Shown: positions 32,491 through 43,899 of the stretch, one piece after another
Numbering within the stretch: the first letter of the stretch is position 1
Layout of the letters: every line of letters starts with the position of its first letter
Assembly (NCBI GenBank): GCA_034401135.1
Contig: JAWZSP010000002.1
Coordinates: forward strand, 4,340,001-4,404,000
Source of the DNA: Volutella citrinella
Lineage: Eukaryota; Ascomycota; Sordariomycetes; Hypocreales; Nectriaceae
DNA length: 64,000 nt
Direction: 5' to 3'
Program-made: the position numbers and the translations under genes
The notes under the pieces: generated by a model
Told to the model about the DNA's origin: nothing
Database searches by the model: none
What the model saw: only the letters and a program-made list of their open reading frames with translations

Positions 32491-33628
32491 ATGTCGTCTT
32501 ACGAGCTGAGAAGCGACGTCTACACGGGAGAAGAAGCGGATGTTGAGTAGAAGAGCCAAATGAGAGCAGCGACCAAGATTTTACACTGACAAACATTGTT
32601 TAGCATCGTTTTTATCCATGGTTTGCGTGGAAGTACCGATGAAACTTGGGCCAAAAATGGTGTGTTGTGGCCCAGAGACCTGCTGCCCCAGGCCATTCCC
32701 AATTGCCGCGTTTTGCTGTATGGATACGACTCGTCAGTTGTAAGCCGCGACCGAGCACATTTGGCCCAGACCGAAATAGAAACCGACGCTACGGATCTCT
32801 TTGCTCGGCTGGCAGCGGAGCGCAACGCGTCGGGAAGGGTATGTACTACGGCTACCCCAATGTGTGAAGGTGCATGGCCCACCATGCAACCCCACGAAAA
32901 TAGAGCTGACAACCTTGCTTTTCCAGGCCGATAAGCCAATCATCCTTGTTTCTCACAGCCTAGGAGGTCTCGTTGCCGCCCAGGCTGTGGTGGCAGGTGC
33001 CGCCAGCGTGGATGGGGACGCAAGCAAGGCCGTCCTCGACCAGGTTCGGGGCATGGTTTTCTTCGGCACCCCCTTTCGAGGCTCTAGTGTTGCGCAGCCG
33101 TTCGAAGCCATCAGAAAGGTCCTGCAGCTGAGCAATGTCCCGACGCAGAAGCACACCCTCACGCTCTTGGGCGTTGACTCGGACAAGGTCCTCCGCCTGA
33201 ATGAGAATTTCTCCAAGGCACTGCGGCAACGAGTGCACACCAAGCATCCCATCGTCACCGTCTTCTTTTACGAGACATTGCCAACCAGAGGAGTGCCCAA
33301 TGGAGGGCTTGTAGTCAGCCGCGAGTCAGCCCTGATGGCGAATGCCGGTGAATGTGTGCCAATCCATGCAACGCACAGAGATATGTGCAAGTTTGCGACC
33401 AAGGATGACGAGGGCTACAGGGTGGTCATTGACCACATCAAGGCCATCATCCAGGCTCTAGATCGGGTCTTAGAAGATGGGGTACGTGTTCGCCACTGTT
33501 GTATTTTTGATTCCTGAAGCTGACGACTAAAGCGCGAGACACATATCTATCACAATGATGGAAAAGCGATCAACCTGTTACAAGGAAGAAGCACGATGAA
33601 CATCGAGGTACAGAACAACACTATTTAG
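32491..33628 (+). CDS. SERAC1/PGAP1-type alpha/beta hydrolase, stand-alone NLR effector-like domain
   Basis: A four-exon model: 32491-32546, 32604-32838, 32927-33481, 33533-33628 (313 residues). DIVFIHGLRGSTDETWAKNG is the HG oxyanion turn; LVSHSLGG carries the nucleophile Ser (about residue 106); and GMVFFGTPFRGS is the strand typical of this family. A late HATHRDMCKF segment carries the likely catalytic His. This domain is a frequent N-terminal effector of fungal NLRs and of GPI-inositol deacylase-like proteins. Here the protein ends shortly after the domain with a Gly/Asn-containing tail (HIYHNDGKAINLLQGRST and on) and has no NB-ARC or NACHT part. The next gene on the same strand is an AAA ATPase. 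Confidence 0.82.
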
Positions 33629-34194
33629 TTCCAGACGCAGCAGGGGAATCTGAAACCGTATCACTCGGAGGCACGAGAGGCTATCAATGTCGTCTCTTGA
33701 TGAAGTTTCCGACGGGGAGCTTGATTGCATACACCGAGGTTAGATAGGCTTTATTGGTTGCATAAAAACAGATCTTTGTCTGAGCCAACGAGGCCAAACA
33801 CGATTTCCAGATGTCCACCAAGTGGGTTAATTATCCACCCTAGCTGCGAAATATCCAGTCGTTCGGCTCTTTGGGTCTCGTTGCATCATGCACACCACCT
33901 ACACAGTGCTTACTTTACGTAAGGCGTACAATTGTCCTTGTGATTGTAGTTGAGGCGCCAGCCACGGCGGCTAACGTGATAACTCGGCATGCCCTACGCG
34001 CTTGGCTGCAGATTCCTGCATTGCACTTGTCAGCTTATGGCGCATCGATGCAGCCACTTAGAGTTCCCCTCGGAGCTGACCGACCAGGCTCGAGTGTTTA
34101 TTTGCCACAGTTCCGTCATCAAGGCCGTATCACCACCTCCCACGTCGAACATCACAATTGACAAATACCACCCCGCATTGAGTCCAACTCCGCC
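33629..34194. other. Intergenic, nothing recognised
   Basis: The 3' region of the hydrolase and promoter of the AAA ATPase. Frames on either strand here are short and overlap out of phase. No NB-ARC or repeat-domain remnant was found after the hydrolase. Confidence 0.4.
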
Positions 34195-37100
34195 ATGGAG
34201 AGGCCAAGCTCTCTGGATAAGGGCGCTAGGGAGACTGAGAAACAGAACATCCCAGTCAAAATGGACCCAGCGCCTATTCTGTCGCCTACCGCACCAATCC
34301 AAGCAGACACGGAAACTAATGTCCGAGATGAAACAGACGAAACCCACAATCATAAGTCCTCACCAACGAGTCGATATCACATCGAGGACATGCCCACCCA
34401 AGGCAAGAACGCCGACAAAGACAAAGAAAGGACTTCGGGCGATGAAACACTAAAAGCTGTCCTGACTTCCATCCTGAGCCATTTCCAGGACTTCAAAAGT
34501 GACAATGCGCAAGTCATGAACCCATTACCTTGGCTGAGTTCCGGAGCAGCCAGTCAAAGATTGTGGCAAAGTGCTACTAATGCCTTCTTGCTTGAGACTC
34601 GTCTTTTGAGCATGGAAAAGGCAATACAACAACTTCATCAGAAACCGGAGAGGCCTGAAATTGATAACAAAACGATTCCGCTTCCGCAGAGCGAGCTCAG
34701 AGTTGAGCAGCTTACCTGGGCTCGGTTCCATCCAAGGCTTGACATGATCTCCCTCCCCCCCGGCGCCTCGCTAGGATGGAAGCATCGAGCGGAGATGGAA
34801 GATTCCCCTAAACCAATTGTTCAGGTCCTCATAGAAGATCAATTCTTTTACCCTCCTGCATACAACAATACGCGGAGGGACAGCGTTAGTGTCCACGGGT
34901 CTGATGCGAGACGCAATTTAGCGTCACCCACACAGCAGTCCATGACACCTGCAGCTGCTCCGTATAGAATACGCATACGATCCAGCATTCTCTTGAAGCT
35001 GCTCAAGCACATCACGGGAGTCAATACAACCGTTGGACCTCATCAACACCGGATTCTGCTCCTTCAGCCTTTCAAGCTTCTAGTCAAGCATGCCAATGAT
35101 ATCAGGAAGCACCTGGAAAAGAAACAGCACCTTCTCAGTACGCAATGCAAACAGATGGATTGACATTCCAACATCTAACTCTCGGCAGACGGGTCTTCAT
35201 CGCCACCGAAGGATGCCTACGCAAACAGCAACGTTCCCAACGATATTGAAACGCCAGATGCCTTGCTGCAGCTCCAAGTTCTGTACAATGAGCTGATAGA
35301 GCAGCATCTGAGACCCAAGATTGACATTTTCCGACACAATGGTAACATCATGCATAACAGTCGGATTGCATTTCATGACCTGTGGTACCTTTTCAGGGTT
35401 GGCATTGAGGTGCGCACATCAGGAGCAAGGCAGATCCAATTGTATCACTCCCACCTCAAGTATAGAAGGAACCAGTACACCGCTTACACCAAGAACAGGT
35501 ATAAAGTTTTCAGTGTTACCGGCGGACGCCCCGCTCTCAGTGCGTCCATGCCTGGCGTTGCTCCCCTCGCTGACTTGGCATCCGACCGTCTCCTCAGCCA
35601 GGGATACACGGCAGGCTCCTTTGTCATTACATGCCTGTCCATCGCCTTTGACGGGGAGCAGTTCGGTCCGACTTACTATCGCTTCATAATTCGGCCATAC
35701 TATGACGAAAGGCCCATTTCCACTCTGGCGGTATACCCGATCGACTGTGATCCAAAAAAGGATGCAATTCTCCGTCAACTAGAGGACAGAGGCGAAAAGT
35801 TCATGAGGCTATCAAACCCTACACAGCCAGCGCACATGAACTACAAGGGAATGACGTTGGATAGGAGTCCAGAAAAGGTAATTGAACAATGGAAATTGCA
35901 GTGATATACATCCATAGCTGTGTGCTAACGACTAGTCCTAGGTCGACTCAAAGATAATGATCGACTTTCAGCTCGCACTCATTGAGAAGCCCGAGTATCG
36001 ACCCAAGATTGTGTCAGAGCCGACGCGTCTCGCCGACGACCCTCTTGAGACTTACGATCGGTCACTCAATCATCCGATGTGCCCCCTCATGGGGTGTTGT
36101 GGGGGTGATGTGATCCACCAAGATTACGAGATTGACGAGATGGAGCGTGACCAGTTTCGACACAACAAGAAGTTGTTTGAGATACACAAGCCCTCAGATA
36201 GGCTCACTTCCGTCCACAAAAGGCTTCTCCCGCCGCGCCTATTGGGTTTCGTGCTTCGTAGTCGCCGTTGGGCTACATTCGATATTGATCTAATCGATGA
36301 ACGCGAGGCCGAGGACAACAAAGAGCCCTGGGAACATCTTGTCATTGACGACAAGGACAAAAAGACAATCCTTGCCTTGGTTAATAATCACAAAAGGACC
36401 CAGCAGCCACAACTACGGAGGACTGACAGCGGGCTTGCCTCTGTCGATTTGATCCAGGCCAAGGGTAGGGGGCTGATTATACTACTCCATGGTGAACCTG
36501 GAGTTGGAAAGACAAGCACTGCTGAGTGTGTAGCCGAGTACACGAAAAGGCCTCTATTCCCCATTACGTGTGGTGACATCGGAGATAACGCAAAGGATGT
36601 TGAGCATAACCTTGAGAGGAACTTCCAGCTCGCCCACAAATGGGGTTGTGTCCTTCTACTCGATGAAGCGGAGTGAGTTTATTATCCGTCGAAAGGCTGA
36701 TCATGTCCGGTTGTGAAAGGCTGAGGCCTCAAGCAGCCATATCCTCGTGTTGGCCCATAGCTTGAAGCAATAACTAACTCGGCAACCACAGCATCTTTCT
36801 AAGCAAACGAACAAATACCGATATCACAAGGAATACACTTGTCTCCGGTAGGTGGCGAACAGTCTCATAACAGCGACAGCTACGCTCTAGGATAGTGAAC
36901 TTACATATCCAGTGTTTCTTCGCACACTTGAGTATTATAACGTAGGATCCTTTAATCCACTGTCCAATTTACATCATCGGTTGCTAACAGAGCTCAAGGG
37001 CATCCTATTTCTTACCACCAACAGGGTGGGTAACATCGACCGTGCCTTCAAGTCTCGCATCCACTTGAGTGTGTACTACCCCAGCCTTAACAAGGAAAGC

Positions 37101-37804
37101 ACTCTTCAAATCTGGAAGAACAATCTGAATCTGCTCAAAAGAGAGTTTGAGAAGGAGGGAAGAGGACTGAATGTGAATGATGAAGAGATTATCGATTTCG
37201 CGAAAACCCATTTCGAGGAACTCCGTCGCGAGGGACTACTCGCTTGGAATGGCAGGTATGTGTTCAAAACAGATGACATTGCCCAGTTCTGACAATGTCT
37301 TGACCACCTCTTGATATCTGGGGCTGACTGGGGGGCTCCATACCTCCTTGAAGACAGATACGCAATGCCTTCCAGACCGCCATCGCCATCGCACACGATG
37401 ACGGTCGGTCTACGGCCTTGGGCTTCTGGCAATTCAGGCAGGTGGCCGATATTGCTAAGAAGTTTGACAAATACCTCGACAACATCTATCACGGGAAAAA
37501 CGATGCCCAGCTTGCACGTGAGGCAGGAAGTCGCTACGATGAATCTTTGCACCAGAACAGGTCCCACGAGAAGGGAGGCGGTAGCCCATCCAAGGCCCCT
37601 GAAGAACCAGTCCGGCTATCTCACAGAAATGAGGAGTGGCATGGCGGTGCGCCGTCCAGAAAGAGGCCGGGGCCGTCAGATGATGACGGCTATCGAGATA
37701 GAGAGTCGCCACGGACCAGACCTGAGCCTTTGGATAATTCTCATGAGCCTCCCTTCAGAGGCCACAGAGCGAGGAGATCTAGAGGGAGGGGTCGCCGCCA
37801 ATAG
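34195..37804 (+). CDS. Large fungal AAA ATPase (DUF7025-type N-terminus)
   Basis: A seven-exon model: 34195-35137, 35189-35877, 35942-36672, 36792-36847, 36913-36941, 36999-37255, 37354-37804 (1051 residues). All phases agree, including a 29-base exon. The first 200 residues are polar. A central region with RLLPPRLLGFVLRSRRWATFDID is the usual lead-in to this AAA family. The ATPase core has Walker A HGEPGVGKTST (about residue 705), Walker B VLLLDEAD, the following IFLSKR, sensor 1 FLTTNR, and the arginine-bearing FKSRIH. WNGRQIRNAFQTA is the lid motif. The C-terminus ends in an Arg/Gly-rich stretch (RARRSRGRGRRQ). Members act as protein-remodelling ATPases by family; no substrate is known. 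They often expand in accessory regions with STAND genes. Confidence 0.88.
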
Positions 37805-38223
37805 TACCAACATTGCCGTCTTGCTAATCGACATGCGGCCGCTAGATCGGCCTATGATCGAGACGACTTGCAAGGATCGTCGTGAGGATAGTACGGCGAT
37901 AATTTACAGAAGCGTTGGGGTGATGATGTAGTGGTAACAACTTGGGCAGTAAGCAACTTGGAATTTTTAGATAAAAGCCGGTATACTTATTTGTTATCCA
38001 GTGGATCAAATTAGCCAGTATGGAAATTCCGTATCTGGGCAAGAGGTTTGAGCCACAACAATAACAGACGCTAACATTGTATGGGAACAAGGGTGAACCT
38101 AACAATGCAGTTTTAGGAAAAGGGTTTCCGAGTCGTCCTGGATTCATGTTTTGCGAGATTGCCTGAGTGAGTTGATAGGCATTAGTTGACAAATTATTAT
38201 AATTATGTGTTTAATAATATATT
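37805..38223. other. Intergenic between convergent genes
   Basis: The 3' ends of the AAA ATPase and the short-chain dehydrogenase meet here. AT-rich stretches near 37960 and 38200 may serve as termination/polyadenylation regions. No gene was seen. Confidence 0.4.
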
Positions 38224-39090
38224 TTAGTTGCTCCTGCTGCCCAGCAGCCAGACGATGCCCTCGGCAATCTCCTCGGGAAGGCCGAAGCGCTTCATGGGGG
38301 TCCAGTTGTCGACCTTGTCGAGCGCGCTGTTGCGCATCTCGCCAGGGACGCTGGTCAGGGGCGTCTTGATGTAGCCGGGGACTATGGCGTTGATCTTGAC
38401 CTCGGGGTAGTCGAGGGCGTATGTGCGTGTGATGCCGACGACGTCGTGCTTGGATGCCGTGTAGGCACCTGAGTGTCGCAGTCCGTTGACGGCGGCCAGG
38501 GAGGCTATGTTGACAATGGCCCCAGCCTGCAGGGGCTGGCTGGCGGTGCAGACCAAGTTAGTAATGAATGAATGAATGAAAGAATGAACGGGTTAGTGGG
38601 TGAATGAATAGGTGATGCGACAAGGATAGGCCCTGGGAAGTACGAACCTTGTGCTCTCGAGAGGCTCCTGCTTGAGCATCTGCTGCACCTCGGCCTTGCA
38701 GCAGGCAAAGACGGCCGTCAGGTTGATGCCAACAACTCTGTCCCACTCCGCCATGGCCGTCTCGTTAAAGGCCTTATTGAGCCCAACACCAGCACAGTTG
38801 ACGGCATAGTCGAGACGTCCAAACGTCGACACGGTCAGGCTGACCATTTCGCCCACCGACTTCTTGTCGCGCACGTCGACGGTGACGGCGATGCACCGGA
38901 ACTCGGGGTTGGACGACGCCTTTCCAGCCTCTTCCTTGGCGGCAGCGGCCACGTCGGCGTTAATATCGGCAATGGTGAGGCCGCGGACGCCCTCGCAGGC
39001 GAGCAACAGGGACGTGGCCTTTCCGATGCCCGAGGCGCCGCCCGTGACGAGGGCGACTCCGGGAACACCAAGAGGAGAGATGACAGCCAT
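38224..39090 (-). CDS. Short-chain dehydrogenase/reductase
   Basis: A two-exon gene: 38648-39090 and 38224-38539 (252 residues). The length is usual for a classical SDR. The cofactor loop TGGASGIG is at residues 16-23. NCAG follows the fourth strand. The catalytic Ser is about 161 (in NIASLAAVNG), Tyr about 174 and Lys about 178 (YTASK). PGYIKTPL is the segment after the active site. The acidic residue after the second strand (IADINAD) favours NAD over NADP. The substrate is unknown. The start was set at 39090, just ahead of the Rossmann fold; the frame is open further upstream. The intron contains an (AATG)n microsatellite at 38562-38580. Confidence 0.9.
38562..38580. repeat. (AATG)n microsatellite inside the SDR intron
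   Basis: Four to five tandem AATG units, followed by related GAATGAA words to about 38612. It lies wholly within the intron 38540-38647, so length changes would not alter the protein. Confidence 0.8.
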
Positions 39091-40194
39091 GACTGAAAAG
39101 AAACGGAACGGCCAAGTGAAGAGATAAGGATAAGGGGGTGCAATTGCTTGCCGCGGGCTGCACAGTGTTGGGCTGGAGTCATGTTTATATGTATGCCCGT
39201 GTGTGTTTGCCTGTATACCATCGATATCAGATCCGAGGGACGGATTTGCTCTAAACGCCACCAGAGGAGCGCCACATTCCGGCCCACATGTGAATTTCTG
39301 GGTCGGGAACCTGATTCCGGCGGGGACGCATTGTTGTGTTTCTTAGTTTGGCATCCCGTACCTGTTCTCTTGCAGCCTTCCGATGTCTTTTACGTCTACA
39401 TGACCGCACTGGAATCAAGGCTGACGAGTATGGATTTCACATTTCCCAGCGTGGACGAGATCCGCTGACCGCGTGCCGGGTGAAGTAGAGGAACGAGGTA
39501 TGAGCATTCAATATCGTTGGCCGCAGGGTTGACAGGCCATTTGGGCCATTTGGGTTCATCCGGCACAACGTTGATCCGCTGGAGTAGGGTGGGCGTGTGT
39601 TGAGAGTGGTTAGTTTCCCGGCTCGACAATCTCCTCAGAGCACGGCTCTCAGCCAATGGCATTCCATCCCAGGCCCACAGCCTGGGTGTCTCAGGGACGA
39701 TCTTCTAATATGCGATCCATCCGCACTCAAGATGCAGCCGGGTGCAACATCGCAGTCAGGGCCAGCGCAATATAGCTGCGAACATGATGATAAGAAGCTA
39801 GTTGGCTGCCCCAGATTGACTGGTGGGGCAGAACAGGGGTGCTGATAAGCAGTTCGGATTTACGATATCAAGCCGAATCCCTAACCTACACTAGAATTAT
39901 TCACAAGGAGTCTTAAGCTCTGTGCATCTTTTAGAATTGCAATATATTATATCTGTTTTTTAGTTTCCTTAGAGATGGCGAGAATTTATTATGTCGCCTC
40001 AAAGGCCTTGGTTGCTGGAAAGGGCTATTAGATCGTAGTGGTTTAATGTTGACTATTCAGCATGTTGCTAGTAGGTATGAAAGTTACCGCCTTAGTAATA
40101 TCTTGGCTGAATAACCAGTAATTTATAATACACGAACAATACAATCACAGACAGAATAGTTATTCATCTTCCTATCTATCTACACCGCCCTCAT
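39091..40194. other. Long intergenic region, contains a decayed regulator copy
   Basis: The promoter of the SDR (to about 39300), an undefined stretch, the decayed copy of the 22.3-24.1 kb regulator's 5' end (39670-39935), and an AT-rich tract to 40190 adjoining the 3' end of the M24 gene. No intact gene was found. Confidence 0.5.
39670..39935 (-). pseudogene. Decayed partial copy of the amine-cluster C6 regulator 5' end
   Basis: The plus-strand order of matches is the same as at 23860-24320. First CTCAGGGACG, then GATGCAGCCGGGTGCA and CATCGCAGTCAGGG, which encode part of the zinc cluster in the intact gene. After a gap of about 200 bases come GATGATAAGAA, CCCCAGATTG and CCCTAACCTACACT, which are promoter sequence. 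The copy lacks the middle of the zinc cluster and the start codon, and differs mainly by transitions. It is not functional. Confidence 0.65.
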
Positions 40195-41715
40195 TCACGG
40201 CTCACGAATGCCTTTTGCGCGTTGACCCGTGAGAAGTTCCGCCCCGCCGCTCTCCCTCACAAGATAAATATCCTCATGCCGGACGCCAAACTTCCCTTCA
40301 AGATAGATACCAGGCTCATTGGTAAAAGTCATCCCGGGCTGCAGGATAGACTTGTGGTTAAACTTGTTCAAATACGGCGACTCGTGCGCCTTAATGCCAA
40401 TCCCGTGGCCAAGACGATGCGTGAAGCCAGATCCATACCCAGCGTCTTCGATTACACCTCTCGCGGCAATGTCGACGCTAGCAGCCGTGTTGTTGGGCTC
40501 AAAGGCCGCCGCGGCTGCCGACTGCGCGTCGAGGACAATCTGCCAAACCTTTCCCTTCTCCTCGTGGAGGGGATCCGTGGTGCGTACCCCGTCGGGCCGG
40601 TCGATCAAGAAGCTGCGGCAAATGTCGGACGAGTAGCCCAGGTAGTGGTAGCCAGCGTCAATGACAATCATGGTGTCGTACGTCAGCACCTTGTCTCCCG
40701 TGACGAAGCCTCCGTGTGGCAGTGCGCCGTTTTCCTCAAACAGCACAATGTCAAAGAACAGGCTGAAGCCAATGGACAGCATCGTGTTGTCGAGGATGCT
40801 AGTTACTTGGTCCTCGGTCAGCCCTGGCACCAGACAAGGCCGCATTGCTCGCACCGCCACCACGGTACCGGTATTCACTGCTCGTAGCAGTTCCACCTCG
40901 GCGGGGCTCTTGAGCTGTCTGACGAGCTCGGCTTCTGGTGTGAGTCCGACAGTCTCGAATCCGTTGGCATCCAGTCCTCGAACAATGTAGTCGCGCATCT
41001 CTTCGTCAATCATCAATCGGGGAGATGGCTTGTCCTTGAAGAGCCGAGACTTGGCCAGCGTCTCGTACGGGTTCCAGTGCTCCTCCCAGATGACAATGTC
41101 GAGCTCCTCTTCACGCGATGGGATCCCCAGCATGCGGACCCGACCCTCCTCGAAGTGAGGCGACAGAAAAGCCGTCTTGGCAGTGACCTTGCCGTTGGTT
41201 GTCTGGGGGAGAATCAGCATCAGGAACGGGCGCTCCTCGGGCTCCCAGGGTTCCCAGTCAGGCTGCGAAATGTTGCCATAGTACCTAGACACGTCAGCGG
41301 CGAAAGTCTTGGCCGGGCGAGGCGTTTACTGAAAAGTGTAACCAGGCTCAAGGACAAATGCGTCGACGTTGTTCACAACCAAGGCCTCGGCGAGTCGATC
41401 TCGGCGCTCCAGGAATTCCTCGGCTTTAATTGGCACGGCATGGTCGAGGAACGAGAGGTCGGCCTTGAGATTGTCGATGGAGCATTGTTGCACCTTGGCT
41501 ACATCGGATGCGAGTATCGGGGGGTAGTCGTGGGCGTTGGTCTTGGATAGATGAGCGGCTCGTGAGTGAGAGCAGCGGTGAGGCAAGCTTCCGAGGCCGT
41601 AAAAGGTGCCTAGGATGATCAGAGAGCATGCAGCATACCGACGCCAAGACGATTTCGGAGCCGCGCTCTGCTGCTGCTGCTGGGAGAGCTGATAGTGCCC
41701 CTGCTTGGTGTCCAT
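40195..41715 (-). CDS. Membrane-anchored M24-family metallopeptidase (prolidase/creatinase-like)
   Basis: A two-exon gene: 41330-41715 and 40195-41284 (491 residues). The start is the ATG at 41715. A polar N-terminus (with a Gln run) is followed by one hydrophobic helix (YAACSLIILGTFYGLGSL), so it is probably a type II membrane protein with the enzyme outside the cytosol. The creatinase-like N-domain is followed by the pita-bread fold with all five usual metal ligands: Asp in VIDAGYH, Asp in GYSSDICRS, His in LGHGIGI, Glu in NEPGIY, and Glu in RHEDIYLV. It may cleave X-Pro bonds of peptides; the exact substrate is unknown. It is divergent from the MFS permease. Confidence 0.88.
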
Positions 41716-42210
41716 GGCCGTGATAGCCTCCGTCTTCAATTCGCAGTTACTCTCAGCACGAAATACCGTCGCCAGGGTCTGGTTGCTGCGAGATATAGAC
41801 TGATGCCTCGTGTCGTGTCTCAGCTTTTGTCATCCGAAAGCGGGCCGGGCATTAGATGAAGAGCCGAAATGGCATGACATGAGTGGCTGGTCGGCGTCAC
41901 CCCGACTTTCCCCTCTGCTTATCGCCCTCTTTGTGGGTAAGATCATCGTGTCGGGGCTGCCCCGCCCAACTCTGGGGCAGGAAACCCGGCAAACATCCCT
42001 GTATTCAGACCTGTTTTGTCCGGTCCATCGCTTATTGTTGCCCTCCTCGCTGTAAGATGCTCGTTCTGTGAAATAATGTGTGGGCCTGCACCCGACCGAG
42101 TCATGCCCCAAGATAAGACGAATCATATCAGGTCGCGACGTCCGCCCGTTTCTTTTTCCTGCATGCAATGTCTCACCTCTGGTATGCCAACCATTTGACT
42201 TGAGTGAATC
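41716..42210. promoter_or_regulatory. Divergent M24 peptidase / MFS permease promoter
   Basis: 495 bases between the two start codons. A GC-rich inverted arrangement GGGGCTGCCCCGCCC lies near 41955. No site was matched to a known factor. Confidence 0.4.
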
Positions 42211-43899
42211 ATGTCTGCAGTACCGGATCCTACCATGGCTATTCAGCCTCCACACCCTGGCCAAGAGGCTGTTCCTCCCAAAGCGGCCGACCGTGATGAT
42301 GAAAAGGACATGGCCAAAGTCGAAACTGCTGCCAGCGTGGAAGAAGCTGGCAGCAAAGGCTTCTACAGCTCAGTGTCCGTATGGCTCATGATCCTGTTTT
42401 CAGGTCTTGCCATCGGCTCTGATGGATAGTAAGAGCAGCAGCTCCCTCATCAATTCTACCCCTTCCCCCTTCATGTGAGGTCCCAACTCACGGTTCATCT
42501 CATAGCAATGCGTCCATTATTGGCAATGTCCAATTGTTAATGTCCATCATCTACCCCGAGTCGTTGACCAAGTCAATCTACTCTCGCTTGAGCAACTCGT
42601 TTTTGATTGGAATGATTGTGGGCATGATCTTCTTTGGTGTTGTTGTTGACCAGCTTGGTCGCAAGACGGGTGCCGTAGCGACTACCATCCTCCTCGTCAT
42701 CGGCATTGCCATGTCGGCCGCTGCCAATGGAACGACTGAGACGGGCATGTTTTGGATGCTCATCATCGCCCGCGGAGTCGCCGGTGTTGGTGCCGGTGGT
42801 GAGTACCCAGTCTCCGGTGCCGGTGCCGTGGAAGCTACCGACGAGAGCAGCAAGTATCGCAAGCGACGAGGCTTCATGTTTGCAATGCTGGCAGATCTCT
42901 CTGCCTCGCTCGGCTACATCTGGGGAGGCCTGGTACCACTTCTCCTCCTCCTCTGTGTAGGACAAAAGGAAGAAAAGTACGGCATTGTCTGGAGGACTGC
43001 CTTCGCCCTCGGAGCCGTCCCGCCCCTCGTCATCTTTTGGTTTCGACTGCGCATGGCCGTAGCAACAGCCTACCGCAAGTCTTCGATGCGCAAGCAGCGT
43101 GTCCCATACTGGCTTGCGCTCAAGCGTTATTACCGGCCGTTGATTGGCGTTTCTTCGTGCTGGTTCTTGTACAACTGGATCTCGATCCCCTTTGGCATCT
43201 TCAGCTCCACCATCATGACGCGTGTGAATGTGGGTGACAGCTTGGTCAAGAACCTAGGATGGGGCGTCGTCATCAACTGCTTCTACATCCCCGGGCCTTT
43301 CTTGGGAGGGTACCTCTCTGACAAGATCGGTCGACGCAAGACGATGGCCCTCGGCTTCATGCTACAGGCTATTCTGGGATTTGTTCTGGGAGGTGCAATG
43401 GGTCCCATCCAGAGCATTTTCCCTCTCTTTGTCGTCATGTATGGCATCTTTCTCACTCTCGGTGAAGTTGGTCCCGGAAGGTAAGCGCCTGTACGTTGCG
43501 AGTTATTGATGGGCCATCTTTACTAACAATACTACCAGCACTGTGGTTCTTGCAGCCTCTGAGTGTTTCCCCACATCCATTCGAGGTCAGATGATGGGCC
43601 TCATTTCCGCCTGCTCCAAAGCCGGAGCCGCCATCGGAACGCAAGTCTTCACAGCCATTTTGAACTCGTACACGGACAACCCTGGCAAGGGCGATCAGAC
43701 GGCGTTTCTCATTGGCTCCGCCTTTGCTGTTCTGGGGGCTTTGATTGCCTTTTTTGTCATTCCTGATGTTTCGAGGAATCTCGAGGATGATGATGCTGCA
43801 TGGAAGGTGTATTTGGCTGACAATGGCTGGGACGCTACGTGGGGTGATTCTACGACACAGGATCCGCAGGGTGTTATTTTCAACAGTTCCAAGGACTGA
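42211..43899 (+). CDS. MFS permease of the phosphate / glycerophosphodiester type
   Basis: A three-exon gene: 42211-42428, 42506-43480, 43539-43899 (517 residues). The first helix ends at LFSGLAIGSDGYNASIIGNV, the loop motif VVDQLGRKTG follows helix 2, and GGEYPVSGAGAVE follows helix 4. The second half starts with GGYLSDKIGRRKTMALGF, and the last part has FPTSIRGQMMGLISACSKAGAAIGTQVF. This pattern belongs to the Pho84/Git1 branch that imports phosphate or glycerophosphoinositol with protons. It has the usual twelve helices and an acidic C-terminal tail. Confidence 0.88.

Noticed and set aside
33629..34194. Missing NB-ARC/NACHT part of the hydrolase gene in the downstream gap
   Set aside because: All frames here are short and none contains a P-loop or nucleotide-binding motif.
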